Shown piece by piece: positions 33,279 to 41,934 of a stretch of DNA of 56,860 nt. This DNA is from Neoroseomonas terrae (lineage in GTDB: Bacteria > Pseudomonadota > Alphaproteobacteria > Acetobacterales > Acetobacteraceae): the NCBI RefSeq assembly GCF_018129025.1, contig NZ_JAAEDI010000014.1:118521-175380 (forward strand), given 5' to 3'. Numbering within the stretch: the first letter of the stretch is position 1; each line of letters begins with the position of its first letter. The translations under genes were made by a program, and so were the position numbers. Under the pieces are notes generated by a model, which saw nothing but the letters and a program-made list of their open reading frames with translations, searched no databases and was not told the DNA's origin.

Positions 33279-34151
33279 ATGGGCGCAACCACCATCGTCA
33301 CCCGCTTCGCGCCGAGCCCGACCGGGCATCTGCATCTCGGCCACGTCCATTCCGCCGCCTTCGCCTGGCGGCACGCGCGCCGGGCGGGCGGCCGCTTCCT
33401 GTTGCGCATCGAGGACATCGACCCAACCCGCTGCCGGCCCGAGTTCACCGAGTCGATCCTGGAAGACCTCGCCTGGCTCGGCCTCGACTGGGATGGTCCC
33501 GTGCGCGTGCAATCGGCGCATCTGGGGGATTACCGCACGACGCTCGATGCGCTGTCCGCGCGGGACCTGCTCTATCCCTGCTTCTGCACCCGCGCCGACA
33601 TCGCGCGCGAGGTTGCGGCGAGCGCATCCGCGCCGCACGGGCCCGACGGCCCGCTCTATCCCGGCACATGCCGCCGGCTGTCACCGGCCGAGCGTGCGGA
33701 CAGAATGGCGCGCGGCGAACCGCATGCGCTGCGCCTCGACATGCGGACCGCGCTTGCGGCGCTGACCGCCCCGCTCAGCTTCGAGGAAGAAGGCAAGGGG
33801 CGCCTCCGCTGTGATCCCGCCCACTTCGGCGATGTGGTGCTGGCGCGCAAGGACGTGCCCGCCTCCTACCACCTCTGCGTCACGCATGACGACGCGTTGC
33901 AGGGCGTGACGCTCGTGACGCGCGGGGAGGACCTCAAGCCGGCGACCGATCTCCATCGGCTGCTGCAGACGCTGATGGGCTGGCCGGAGCCGCACTACGC
34001 GCACCATCTGCTCCTGACGGACGAAGGCGGCCGACGCCTCGCCAAGCGCGACCGTGCCGCGACGATCCGCGACCTGCGCCGATCCGGGGTCGGCGCGGCA
34101 GAGGTGCTGCGGCGCGCGGGGGTAGTGCCACCCGCGTCGGATTTGCCGTAG
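33279..34151 (+). CDS. gluQ: Glutamyl-Q tRNA(Asp) synthetase
   Basis: Truncated GluRS paralogue of 290 residues that charges glutamate onto the queuosine base at position 34 of tRNA(Asp). It has the HIGH-type motif PSPTGHLHLGH, FLLRIEDIDPTR, a zinc site from CFC and the YPGTC cysteine, and the KMSKS equivalent LAKRDRAATI. The anticodon-binding domain of true GluRS is absent, as expected. ATG 33279 is favoured because the family motif begins at once and GGGTGG lies upstream; ATG 33246 is an alternative. It implies that the cell makes queuosine-modified tRNA. Confidence 0.93.
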   Translation: MGATTIVTRFAPSPTGHLHLGHVHSAAFAWRHARRAGGRFLLRIEDIDPTRCRPEFTESILEDLAWLGLDWDGPVRVQSAHLGDYRTTLDALSARDLLYPCFCTRADIAREVAASASAPHGPDGPLYPGTCRRLSPAERADRMARGEPHALRLDMRTALAALTAPLSFEEEGKGRLRCDPAHFGDVVLARKDVPASYHLCVTHDDALQGVTLVTRGEDLKPATDLHRLLQTLMGWPEPHYAHHLLLTDEGGRRLAKRDRAATIRDLRRSGVGAAEVLRRAGVVPPASDLP

Positions 34152-34196
34152 CCTCTCCTGCAACCGCCCGGGACTGGGCGTGAGGAGAGACCGTCC

Positions 34197-35162
34197 ATGC
34201 TGACCCGCCGCCTGATCGGCGCGACCACCCTCGGCCTGCTCGCGCGCCCCGCGCTCGCGCAGTGGCAGCCCACGCGCCCCATCCGCATGCTGGTCGGCTT
34301 CGCCCCCGGTGGCGGCACGGACATCACCACGCGCACCATCGGCGCCAAGCTCCAGACGCTGCTCGGCCAGCCGATCGTGGTGGAGAACCGTCCGGGCGCC
34401 GGCGGCAACCTCGCCTCCGAGGCGACCGTCAACGCACCGGCCGACGGCTCCGCGCTGATGATGGGCACCATCGCCTCCCTGGTGATGAACCCGATCATGA
34501 CGCGCTTGCCCTTCGACGTGCTGACCGACCTCACGGCCATCGGCCGCTCGGTCGAGGTGACGAACTTCCTTGTCGTCGCGCCGGAAAAGCCGTGGCGCAC
34601 GCTGCCCGAACTGATTGCGGCGGCGAAGGCAAGGCCGGGCGAGCTTTCCTACGGCTCCTCCGGGGTCGGCGGGGCGGGGCATCTGGGCGGCGCGCTGCTC
34701 GATTCCATGGCGGGGATCGAGACGATCCACGTGCCCTATCGCGGCGGCGGGCAGCTCATCACCGATATCCTCTCGGGCAAGGTCGATTTCTCCATCGCCA
34801 CCGCCGCGACCGTGCTGCCGCATATCGAGGCCGACCGCCTGCGCGCCCTCGCGGTGCCGTCCCCGCGGCGCAGCGCGCTGCTGCCCAACGTGCCGACCGT
34901 CGCCGAAGCCGCCAATCTGCCGGGCTACGAGGTCGCCAACTGGTACGCGATGATGGGTCCGCGCGCCCTGCCGCGCCCGATCGTGAATCGCGTCAACGCC
35001 GCGATGAACGAAAGCATGCGCGACCCCGACGTTGCGACGAACCTTGCCAAGCACGGGCTGGAACCGGCACCGAGCACGCCGGAGGAGCTGACCGGCTTCA
35101 TCCGGGCCGAGACGGCCAAGTGGCGCCCGGTGATCGAACGCGCCGGCGCGAACGCCAACTGA
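34197..35162 (+). CDS. TctC/Bug-family substrate-binding protein (5)
   Basis: Periplasmic receptor of 321 residues with a TRRLIGAT n-region, a signal segment ending RPALA, then MLVGFAPGGGTDITT, IVVENRPGAGG, PADGSALMMG and HVPYRGGGQL. GAGGAGAG lies just upstream of the ATG. It heads the second TctC cassette (TctC, aldolase, flavin reductase, TctC). Two hairpins separate it from the aldolase gene, so it may have partly independent transcription. Ligand unknown. Confidence 0.93.
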   Translation: MLTRRLIGATTLGLLARPALAQWQPTRPIRMLVGFAPGGGTDITTRTIGAKLQTLLGQPIVVENRPGAGGNLASEATVNAPADGSALMMGTIASLVMNPIMTRLPFDVLTDLTAIGRSVEVTNFLVVAPEKPWRTLPELIAAAKARPGELSYGSSGVGGAGHLGGALLDSMAGIETIHVPYRGGGQLITDILSGKVDFSIATAATVLPHIEADRLRALAVPSPRRSALLPNVPTVAEAANLPGYEVANWYAMMGPRALPRPIVNRVNAAMNESMRDPDVATNLAKHGLEPAPSTPEELTGFIRAETAKWRPVIERAGANAN

Positions 35163-35169
35163 TGCGGCG

Positions 35170-35242
35170 GGCGCCGCTTGCCTGCGGCGCCATCCCGATT
35201 GTACAGTCGGGTCAAGTGAAAGCGCGCGGGTACGGCCCGCGC
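35170..35242. terminator. Two hairpins between tctC and class II aldolase gene
   Basis: GGCGCCGC-TTGCCT-GCGGCGCC (35170-35191) and GCGCGGG-TACGG-CCCGCGC (35224-35242) are perfect stems of 8 and 7 bases downstream of the tctC stop. Together they suggest a terminator or attenuator. No T-run is present. Confidence 0.45.
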
Positions 35243-35317
35243 TCTCGGTCGGGACCAGTTCACACGTTTCCTCGCCCGGCGCCGCATGGCGCCGCGGCCC
35301 GTGTTGGAGACTGGGTG

Positions 35318-36112
35318 ATGACCGGTGAGTTCGTCGGCGATGCGCGGCAGGATTTCGATGACCTGTTGCGCGGCCTGCAACGTAATCGAACCACGGCCGA
35401 GGAAAGACTGCACCGCAAGCAGCGCCTGGCCGCGACCTTCCGCATCTTCGCCCGCGCCGGCTTCGGCTGGGGCCTCGCCGGCCACGTCACGGCACGCGAC
35501 CCGGAATTCCCCGATCACTTCTGGGTAAATCCCTTCGGCGTGCATTTCGGGCGCATCCGCGTCTCCGACCTGCTGCTGGTCGACCATGAAGGTCGCGTGG
35601 TCGAGGGCGACAAGCCGATCAACCAGGCCGCCTTCGCGATTCATTCCGAGATCCATGCGGCGCGGCCCGATGCGATCGCCGCAGCCCATACGCATTCCAT
35701 GCATGGCAAGGCGTGGTCCTCGCTCGGCCGCCTGCTCGACCCCATCACCCAGGATGCCTGCGTCTTCTTCGAGGACCACGCCCTGTTCAGCGAATTCAAC
35801 GGCGTCGTGCTGGAAGGATCGGAGGGCGCCAGCATCGCCCACACGCTCGGCTCAAAGAAGGCCGTCATCCTGCAGAACCACGGCCTGCTGACCGTCGGCG
35901 GCAGCGTCGAGGAAGCGGCCTGGTGGTTCCTCGCGCTCGACAATGTCGCGCAGGCGCAGCTCCTCGCCGAAGCCGCCGGCACGCCGAAGCTGATCCCGGC
36001 GGAGACGGCGCGGCTGACGCAGAAGCAGATCGGCCGGCCGCGCTCGGCCCTGCTCAGCTACCAGTCCCTGTGGGAAGGCATCGTCGAAGACGAACCCGAA
36101 TTGCTGAGCTGA
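35318..36112 (+). CDS. Class II aldolase/adducin family protein
   Basis: Zinc-dependent aldolase-fold protein of 264 residues. The core begins LAATFRIFARAGFGWGLAGHVTARDP, and metal ligands are visible in AAAHTHSMHG and in LQNHGLLTVGGSVEEAAWW. Members are aldolases, epimerases or decarboxylases of hydroxy acids and sugar phosphates. ATG 35318 follows GGAG; the longer frame overlaps the tctC and is rejected. A flavin reductase gene begins ten bases after its stop, giving a catabolic set with flanking TctC genes. The substrate is unknown. Confidence 0.9.
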   Translation: MTGEFVGDARQDFDDLLRGLQRNRTTAEERLHRKQRLAATFRIFARAGFGWGLAGHVTARDPEFPDHFWVNPFGVHFGRIRVSDLLLVDHEGRVVEGDKPINQAAFAIHSEIHAARPDAIAAAHTHSMHGKAWSSLGRLLDPITQDACVFFEDHALFSEFNGVVLEGSEGASIAHTLGSKKAVILQNHGLLTVGGSVEEAAWWFLALDNVAQAQLLAEAAGTPKLIPAETARLTQKQIGRPRSALLSYQSLWEGIVEDEPELLS

Positions 36113-36122
36113 GGGACCGGCC

Positions 36123-36788
36123 ATGGAATTCGACTTCGATGCCCTGCCGGCCAGGGAACGGTACAAGCTGATGGTCTCGACGGTGGTGCCCCGGCCCATC
36201 GCCTGGGTCGTCACCACCGATGCCGAGGGCCGCGTCAACGCCGCGCCCTATTCCTTCTTCGGCCTGCTGTCGGACGATCCGCCGATCCTCTCGGTGGGCA
36301 TCGCGCCACGGCCCGATGGGGAGCTGAAGCACACGCTGCTCAACATCGAGACGCGGCGGGAATTCACCGTCTGCCTCGTCTCCGACGCCACGGCCGAGGC
36401 GATGAACGTCACCGCCGCCGACGTTCCCGCCGGGGTCGATGAAGTCGCCCTCGCGGGGCTCACGCCAGTGCCCTCGACCCGCATCGGCGTGCCGCGCATC
36501 GCGGAAAGCCCGGTCGCGATGGAATGCGTGGTGCACGATCGGCTGCCGCTCGGCCGCCGCGTCGCGGTGCTCGGTCGCATCATCGCGCTGCATGTGCATG
36601 ACGACTGCGTACTCGACCCGCAGCGCCGCTACATCGACACGCCGAAGCTCGACCTCGTCGGCCGGCTGCACGGGGAATCCGCCTATGCGCGGATCCGCGA
36701 CCGCTTCGATCTCGCCCGTCCCGACACCGCACGCATCACCGAGGCCGCGGCCGCAGGCCGCCCCGTGCCGCGCACCGAAAGGTTCTGA
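36123..36788 (+). CDS. Flavin reductase-like FMN-binding protein
   Basis: FMN-binding split-barrel protein of 221 residues of the flavin-reductase-like family. MVSTVVPRPIAWVVTTDAEG and NAAPYSFFGLLSDDPPILSVGI form the flavin site, with EFTVCLVSD following and a GRIIALHVHDD strand later. Such proteins supply reduced flavin to a monooxygenase or act as stand-alone flavoproteins. It lies between a class II aldolase and a tctC with minimal gaps (10 and 2 bases), so it is in the same operon. No partner monooxygenase is adjacent; the luciferase-like protein at 41935-42999 is a distant candidate. Confidence 0.88.
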   Translation: MEFDFDALPARERYKLMVSTVVPRPIAWVVTTDAEGRVNAAPYSFFGLLSDDPPILSVGIAPRPDGELKHTLLNIETRREFTVCLVSDATAEAMNVTAADVPAGVDEVALAGLTPVPSTRIGVPRIAESPVAMECVVHDRLPLGRRVAVLGRIIALHVHDDCVLDPQRRYIDTPKLDLVGRLHGESAYARIRDRFDLARPDTARITEAAAAGRPVPRTERF

Positions 36789-36790
36789 CC

Positions 36791-37747
36791 ATGACCATGA
36801 CCCGCCGCAGCCTGGCGCTGCTCGCCGCCGTCCCGATCCTCGCCCGCCCGGCGCTCGCCGCCTGGCCCGACCGTCCCGCCCGCATCATCGTGCCGTTCCC
36901 CGCCGGTGGCGGGCTCGACCTGGTGGGCCGCCTGCTCGCCGAGCCGATCGGCCGCGCCATCGGCCAGACCATCGTCATCGAGAACGTGGCCGGCGCCGGC
37001 GGCGCCATCGGCATCGACGCGCTGTCGCGGGCCCAGCCCGACGGCTACAGCTTCGGCATCAGCAGCGGATCGACCATCACGCTCGGCCCGCAGCTTCGCG
37101 CCACGCCGTATGATCCCTGGGCGCTGACGCACATTTCGCGACTGGTGGTCAGTCCCTTCCTGCTCGTGGCCGGCACCGACACGCCCTACACCGATCTTGC
37201 CGCGCTGCTGCAGCGGATGCGGCAGCGGCCTGATTCGGTGCGCTTCGCCTCGGCGGGCGTCGGCACCTCGACGCATCTCGGCATCGAATGGCTCAACCAG
37301 AAGCTCGGCACGCGGACGGAGCCCGTTCACTATCGCGGCGCGGCGCCGGCGCTGACGGATATCTACGCACGCAATGCGGATGTGCTGATCAGCGACGCGA
37401 CGGCCTGGCCGCTGGTGCAGCAGGGGCGCCTGCGCCTCCTGGCCGTCAGCAGCGCCGAGCGCTGGGCGCCGAGCCCGGGCACGCCGACCATCGCCGAGGC
37501 GGTGCCGGGCGTGTCCTTCGACAATTGGTACGGGCTGATCGCGCCGGGCGGGGTGCCCGCGCCCGTCACGGAGCGCATGGCGGCTGAATCCGCCCGCGCC
37601 CTCGCGCGCCCCGAGGTGATCGAGCGACTGGAAGCCTCCGGCTTCACGCCCGCGCCGCTGGCCGGGCCGGCCTTCGCGGCGCGGCTGCGGACGGAGGCGG
37701 AGAACTGGCGCGGCGTGCTTGCCGCCGGCAACATCACCGTCGGCTGA
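36791..37747 (+). CDS. TctC/Bug-family substrate-binding protein (6)
   Basis: Periplasmic receptor of 318 residues with a TRRSLALL n-region, signal segment ending RPALA, then IIVPFPAGGGLD, IVIENVAGAGG, AQPDGYSFGISSG and VHYRGAAP. The ATG is two bases after the flavin reductase stop, so it is the last gene of that operon. A perfect 10-base hairpin follows. Ligand unknown. Confidence 0.92.
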   Translation: MTMTRRSLALLAAVPILARPALAAWPDRPARIIVPFPAGGGLDLVGRLLAEPIGRAIGQTIVIENVAGAGGAIGIDALSRAQPDGYSFGISSGSTITLGPQLRATPYDPWALTHISRLVVSPFLLVAGTDTPYTDLAALLQRMRQRPDSVRFASAGVGTSTHLGIEWLNQKLGTRTEPVHYRGAAPALTDIYARNADVLISDATAWPLVQQGRLRLLAVSSAERWAPSPGTPTIAEAVPGVSFDNWYGLIAPGGVPAPVTERMAAESARALARPEVIERLEASGFTPAPLAGPAFAARLRTEAENWRGVLAAGNITVG

Positions 37748-37756
37748 CCTGGCGGG

Positions 37757-37780
37757 CGCGCGCCGCCTCTGCGGCGCGCG
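37757..37780. terminator. Hairpin between convergent tctC and crotonase genes
   Basis: CGCGCGCCGC-CTCT-GCGGCGCGCG is a perfect 10-base stem with a 4-base loop filling most of the 39-base gap. It probably terminates transcription from both sides. Confidence 0.65.
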
Positions 37781-37786
37781 TCTCGA

Positions 37787-38587
37787 TCAGCGGCCCTTGA
37801 AGACCGGCTTCCGCTTCTCGTTGAAGGAGGCGATGCCCTCCCGCCGGTCCTCGGTGCCGACGAGCTGGTTGTAGCACTCCACCTCGAAGCGCAGGGCGGA
37901 GCGCAGATCCATCTGCAGCCCGAAATGCATCGACCGCTTCGCCTGCCGCACGGATAGCGGGGCGTTGCGCGCGATGGTGCGCGCGGTTTCCATCACGGCG
38001 TCCCACAATTCCTCGCGGGTCTCGACCACGCGGTTGAGGATGCCCCAGTCGCGCGCATCGGAAGCGGTGAAGGGGCGGCCGGTCAGGATGATCTCCTTCG
38101 CCCGCCGCTCACCGACGATGCGCGGCAGCGTCTGCGTGCCGCCCGCCCCCGGCATGATGCCGATGGTCACTTCCGTCAGCGCGAAGCGCGCGGCGGCGAC
38201 GCCGTAGGCAAAGTCCGAGGCCAGCACCATCTCCAGCCCGCCGGCATAGGCATGGCCGCTCACCGCCGCGACGATCGGGATCGGGCAGTCCAGCTGCGCC
38301 CAATAGGCACGCTCGAAGATCTCGTGCTGGTGGCGCCAGGCGGCATCGGTCATGCCGTGGCGTTCCTTCAGGTCGCCGCCGCCGCAGAAGGCCTTCTCGC
38401 CGGCGGCGGCAAATACGACGCAGCGCGTCTCGCCGGGTTCCGCCGTCAGATGCATCCACACCGCATGCAGGTCGCGCCCCATCTGCGTATTCAGCGCATT
38501 CGACACCTGCGGGCGGTTCAGCCGCACGACCAGAATGTGCGGCTCCGGCGCTTCCAGCGCCAGCGTCTCGTATTGCGGCAGGTCCAT
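37787..38587 (-). CDS. Enoyl-CoA hydratase/isomerase family protein
   Basis: Crotonase-fold protein of 266 residues. VVRLNRPQVSNALNTQM is the N-terminal strand, FAAAGEKAFCGGGDLKE the first oxyanion segment, and VSGHAYAGGLEMVLASDFAYG the second. FALTEVTIGIMPGAGGTQTLPRIVG is the canonical active-site region, and the C-terminus ends [15 protein letters not shown] 38587 follows GGAAGGA. The longer open frame upstream lies antisense to the next gene and is rejected. It is divergent from the MDR oxidoreductase, with 117 bases between. Substrate unknown. Confidence 0.92.
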   Translation of the reverse strand: MDLPQYETLALEAPEPHILVVRLNRPQVSNALNTQMGRDLHAVWMHLTAEPGETRCVVFAAAGEKAFCGGGDLKERHGMTDAAWRHQHEIFERAYWAQLDCPIPIVAAVSGHAYAGGLEMVLASDFAYGVAAARFALTEVTIGIMPGAGGTQTLPRIVGERRAKEIILTGRPFTASDARDWGILNRVVETREELWDAVMETARTIARNAPLSVRQAKRSMHFGLQMDLRSALRFEVECYNQLVGTEDRREGIASFNEKRKPVFKGR

Positions 38588-38704
38588 GGATGATCCTTCC
38601 CTCGCTCGGTCGCCGCCCGTGTCGCGCGGAACGTGCCCGCACGCAACCGCGGTAGGCGACCCCGCTACCGCATGCCATCCTCCGCGCCGAGCGGAGGACA
38701 CGAC

Positions 38705-39724
38705 ATGCCCGAGACCAACTTGCAGATCCTGCTGAAGCGCCGCCCCGTCGGCGCGCCGGTGCCCGAGGATTTCGACATCGTCGAGACGCCCGCCCCGGAA
38801 CCTCGCGAGGGCGAGGTGCTGGTCCGCGCACGCTTCCTGTCGCTCGACCCTTACATGCGCGGCCGCATGGCCGATGTGAAATCCTACGCGAAGCCCGTCG
38901 CCCTCGGCGCGGTGATGGAAGGCCAGACGGCGGGCGAGGTCGTCGCCTCCCGCCATCCGGGCTTCAAGCCGGGCGACGTCGTCCTCGGCGGCTATGGCTG
39001 GCAGCGCTTCTCGGTCGTGGGGCCGGAGCGGCTGTTCAAGGTGCCGGTGTCGGACCCGCCGCTGTCGAGCAGCCTCGGCGTGCTTGGCATGCCGGGCCTC
39101 ACCGCCTGGACCGGCCTCGAGGATATCGGCCAGCCCAAGGCCGGCGAGACCGTCGTCGTCTCCGCTGCTTCCGGCGCGGTCGGGCAGGTGGTGGGGCAGA
39201 TCGCGAAGCTCCGCGGCTGCAAGGTCGTCGGCGTCGCGGGTGGCGCGGCGAAGTGCGAGTTCGTGGTGAAGGAGCTCGGCTTCGATGCGTGCGTCGATCA
39301 TCATGGCGACCTCGATGCGCAGCTCGATGCCGCGGCACCCGAGGGCATCGACGTCTATTGGGAGAATGTCGGCGGCAAGACCCAGGCCGCCGTCTTTCCG
39401 CGCTTCCGCGATTTCGGCCGCATGGTCATGTGCGGCATGATCTCCCAGTACAACGAGGCGCCGGGCGCGGACGCCGCCGGCGCGCCGCCGGGCCCCAACC
39501 TCGGCCCCGTCGTCCGCAAGCGCCTGCGCATCCAGGGCTTCATCGTCAGCGACACCGGCTGGTCACGCTACGGTGACTTCCGCTCGCAGATGGAAGCATG
39601 GATCCGCGATGGCCGGGTGCGCTGGCGCGAAGATGTCGTGGATGGTCTCCGTAAGGCACCTGAGGCCTTCATCGGCATGCTGAAGGGCGCCAATTTCGGC
39701 AAGCTCGTTGTGCGCGTGGACTGA
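38705..39724 (+). CDS. NADP-dependent oxidoreductase, zinc-independent MDR family (leukotriene B4 dehydrogenase-like)
   Basis: Medium-chain reductase of 339 residues that reduces alpha,beta-unsaturated carbonyls with NADPH. Family landmarks are FLSLDPYMRGRM, MEGQTAGEVVAS, GMPGLTAWTGL, the Rossmann loop SAASGAVGQVVGQIAK and VYWENVGG. Zinc-binding cysteines are absent, as in the CurA/LTB4 dehydrogenase group. ATG 38705 follows GGAGG. It is a single gene divergent from a crotonase. The in vivo substrate is unknown; detoxification of reactive enals is common for the family. Confidence 0.92.
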   Translation: MPETNLQILLKRRPVGAPVPEDFDIVETPAPEPREGEVLVRARFLSLDPYMRGRMADVKSYAKPVALGAVMEGQTAGEVVASRHPGFKPGDVVLGGYGWQRFSVVGPERLFKVPVSDPPLSSSLGVLGMPGLTAWTGLEDIGQPKAGETVVVSAASGAVGQVVGQIAKLRGCKVVGVAGGAAKCEFVVKELGFDACVDHHGDLDAQLDAAAPEGIDVYWENVGGKTQAAVFPRFRDFGRMVMCGMISQYNEAPGADAAGAPPGPNLGPVVRKRLRIQGFIVSDTGWSRYGDFRSQMEAWIRDGRVRWREDVVDGLRKAPEAFIGMLKGANFGKLVVRVD

Positions 39725-39853
39725 GGTAGCGGCGCCTCTCCAAAGATTGAATAACGGTAATTCGTCTTGCACCGCGGGAGACCCCACGGAATAGTCGCCG
39801 AGGGAGCCAGCCGGCGGCCGCGGCGCCGCCCCGCTGTCGCAAGCGGATGATTA

Positions 39854-41884
39854 ATGGACGACGCCGCCCTCCAGCAAAGCGCCACCCTTCGCGATGGCGC
39901 CGTAGAGCCGCGGCGAGTCGGGCGGCGCAGTCCGCGCCTCTGGCCCCTGTTCGCGGCGGCTGTCGCGTTGCCGGTTGCCATTCTCGCGACCGGGGCCTGG
40001 GCCAGTTGGCGCCTGACATGGGCTGACGCCGCGCGGGACCTCGCCCGCGCCGCCGATTTCAACGCCGACTACGTGGAGCGCAGCATCGAGGGGCTGGTCC
40101 AGGCCGGCACTCGCATCGCGCAGACCGTCGGTGGCAAACCGGACGAGGCTGGAAGCGCGACGTCGGACCGCGTCGTCGCCCTGCTTGGTGATGCCCCGCT
40201 GCTGCGCACCGTGCTGGTTTACGGCCCCGGCGGGCAAGAACAGCTGCGGATCGACAGTCGTGGCGGCGGCGCGCCAGGCCGCCCCGCCGGCGGGCTGTTC
40301 GAGGCGCTGGACGATGCGACCCCCGGCACCGTCGTGACCGGCAGCGCCTATCGCCGCGACGGAGAAGAACCGGTCTTCGCCATCGGGCTCCGGCTGCCGG
40401 CACCGGGCGGCGCGGTGGTGCTGGTGGTGGATGCCGTCGAACTCGGCCGCGGCTTGGCGCGGCACATCACCAGTGAATCCGACATGGCCGGCCTGCTGCG
40501 CCTGGACGGCCAGGTGCTGTCGCGCTCCCCCCCCTTCGAGGCGGTTCCCTCGCCACTGGCCTCCGACACGCCGCTGATGCAGGCGCTTGCGGCCGGGCGG
40601 GAGCGCGGCAGCCTCGTCGGCGTGATGCCGCGCAGCAGGATGCCGGTCGCAATTGCCTTCCAGCGCGTCCCGGGCATGCCGGACCTCGCCGTGGCGGTGG
40701 TCCGCCGACGCGCCGTCGTGGTGCAGAGCTGGCGCCAGGCGGTCCTGCCGCTGCTGGGCGTCGGCCTGCCGGCGGTTTTCGCGCTGCTCGGCCTCGCCCT
40801 TGTCGTCCGGCGCCAGCAGCAGGCGCTGGGCATTGCGCTCGACGGACTCGAACATCGTGTCGCCGAGCGCACGGAATCGCTGCGCGAGGAGCAGGAGCGC
40901 CTGCGCCTCGCCGTCGAAGCCGGGCAGCTCGGCACCTGGGAGACCGAGCTCGCCAGCGGCATGACCACGCGATCGCCGCGCGCCGTCGAGATCTTCGGCC
41001 TGACCCCCGGCATTGCCGTCTCATCGGCCGAGGACTGGCGCTCCCGCATCCACCCGGCCGATCGCCGCCGAATCCTCGATGCCTGGGACGCACTCGGCGC
41101 CGGCAGGCTCGCGCTTTACCAGGTGGAGTACCGCTTCCGACACAGCGACGGCGGCTGGTGCTGGCTGGAGAGCACGGGCAGCGCGGTGCGCGTCGACCCC
41201 GCCACCGGTCGTCCGCTGCGCCTCGCCGGCACGATCAAGGACATCACCGAACGGCGGGAGGCCGAAGAACGCCGCGAACTCCTGACGCAGGAGGTAAACC
41301 ACCGGGCGCGCAACACCCTGGCCATCGTGCAGTCCATCCTCCGCCTCGCCAAGGCGGGGACCGCGGCCGAGCTGTCGCGCCTCGTCGAGGGGCGGGTGTC
41401 GGCGCTGGCCCGCGCGCAGTCGCTGCTCGCGGCGGAGCACTGGACCGGCGCGCCGCTCGCGGCGCTGATCGCAGATGAACTTACACCCTTCGGCAAGGCG
41501 GTCCCCGCCGCCGGCGGGGCCGAGGCGCGCCTGCGGCTCGACGGCCCGGCCTTCCGCATCCGCGCCGAGGCCGTGCAGGCGCTCGGCATGGTGTTTCACG
41601 AACTGGCGACGAATGCGGCGAAGCACGGCGCGCTGTCAGTTCCCGAAGGCCAGGTGACGATCACCTGGGTCGTCGACGAGGCCACGGGCGTGCTGCGCAT
41701 CCGGTGGGCCGAGACGGGCGGCCCGCCGCCCAGCTTCCCGACGCGCCGCGGCGTCGGCTCGCGTGTCATCGAGGCCACGGTGAAGGGACAGCTGGGCGGC
41801 GGGGTGGACCGCCGCTGGCCGGATGAAGGGCTCGTTTGCGACTTGGTGCTGCCGCTCACGCAGGCGCGCGCGGGGCCAGGCTGA
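39854..41884 (+). CDS. Membrane HWE-family sensor histidine kinase
   Basis: Sensor kinase of 676 residues. One membrane segment lies near 30-52, a periplasmic sensing region follows to about 290, and a second segment (PLLGVGLPAVFALLGLALVV) comes next. A short coiled coil and one PAS/PAC domain (about 345-465, ending IKDITERREAEERREL) lead to the kinase core. The phosphoacceptor is in EVNHRARNTLAIVQSIL (H483) and the N-box is HELATNAAKHGALS. RWAETGGPP matches the W-x-E of HWE kinases, a group abundant in alphaproteobacteria. No response regulator gene is nearby, so the partner is encoded elsewhere. The signal is unknown. Confidence 0.92.
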   Translation: MDDAALQQSATLRDGAVEPRRVGRRSPRLWPLFAAAVALPVAILATGAWASWRLTWADAARDLARAADFNADYVERSIEGLVQAGTRIAQTVGGKPDEAGSATSDRVVALLGDAPLLRTVLVYGPGGQEQLRIDSRGGGAPGRPAGGLFEALDDATPGTVVTGSAYRRDGEEPVFAIGLRLPAPGGAVVLVVDAVELGRGLARHITSESDMAGLLRLDGQVLSRSPPFEAVPSPLASDTPLMQALAAGRERGSLVGVMPRSRMPVAIAFQRVPGMPDLAVAVVRRRAVVVQSWRQAVLPLLGVGLPAVFALLGLALVVRRQQQALGIALDGLEHRVAERTESLREEQERLRLAVEAGQLGTWETELASGMTTRSPRAVEIFGLTPGIAVSSAEDWRSRIHPADRRRILDAWDALGAGRLALYQVEYRFRHSDGGWCWLESTGSAVRVDPATGRPLRLAGTIKDITERREAEERRELLTQEVNHRARNTLAIVQSILRLAKAGTAAELSRLVEGRVSALARAQSLLAAEHWTGAPLAALIADELTPFGKAVPAAGGAEARLRLDGPAFRIRAEAVQALGMVFHELATNAAKHGALSVPEGQVTITWVVDEATGVLRIRWAETGGPPPSFPTRRGVGSRVIEATVKGQLGGGVDRRWPDEGLVCDLVLPLTQARAGPG

Positions 41885-41934
41885 TCACGGAGCAGGCTGG
41901 CCGCCGCGCGAAACCGACGCGCTGGTACCCGGTG

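Noticed and set aside
33279..34151. Full glutamyl-tRNA synthetase
   Set aside because: Only about 290 residues, with no anticodon-binding domain and with the zinc-site pattern of the glutamyl-Q enzyme.
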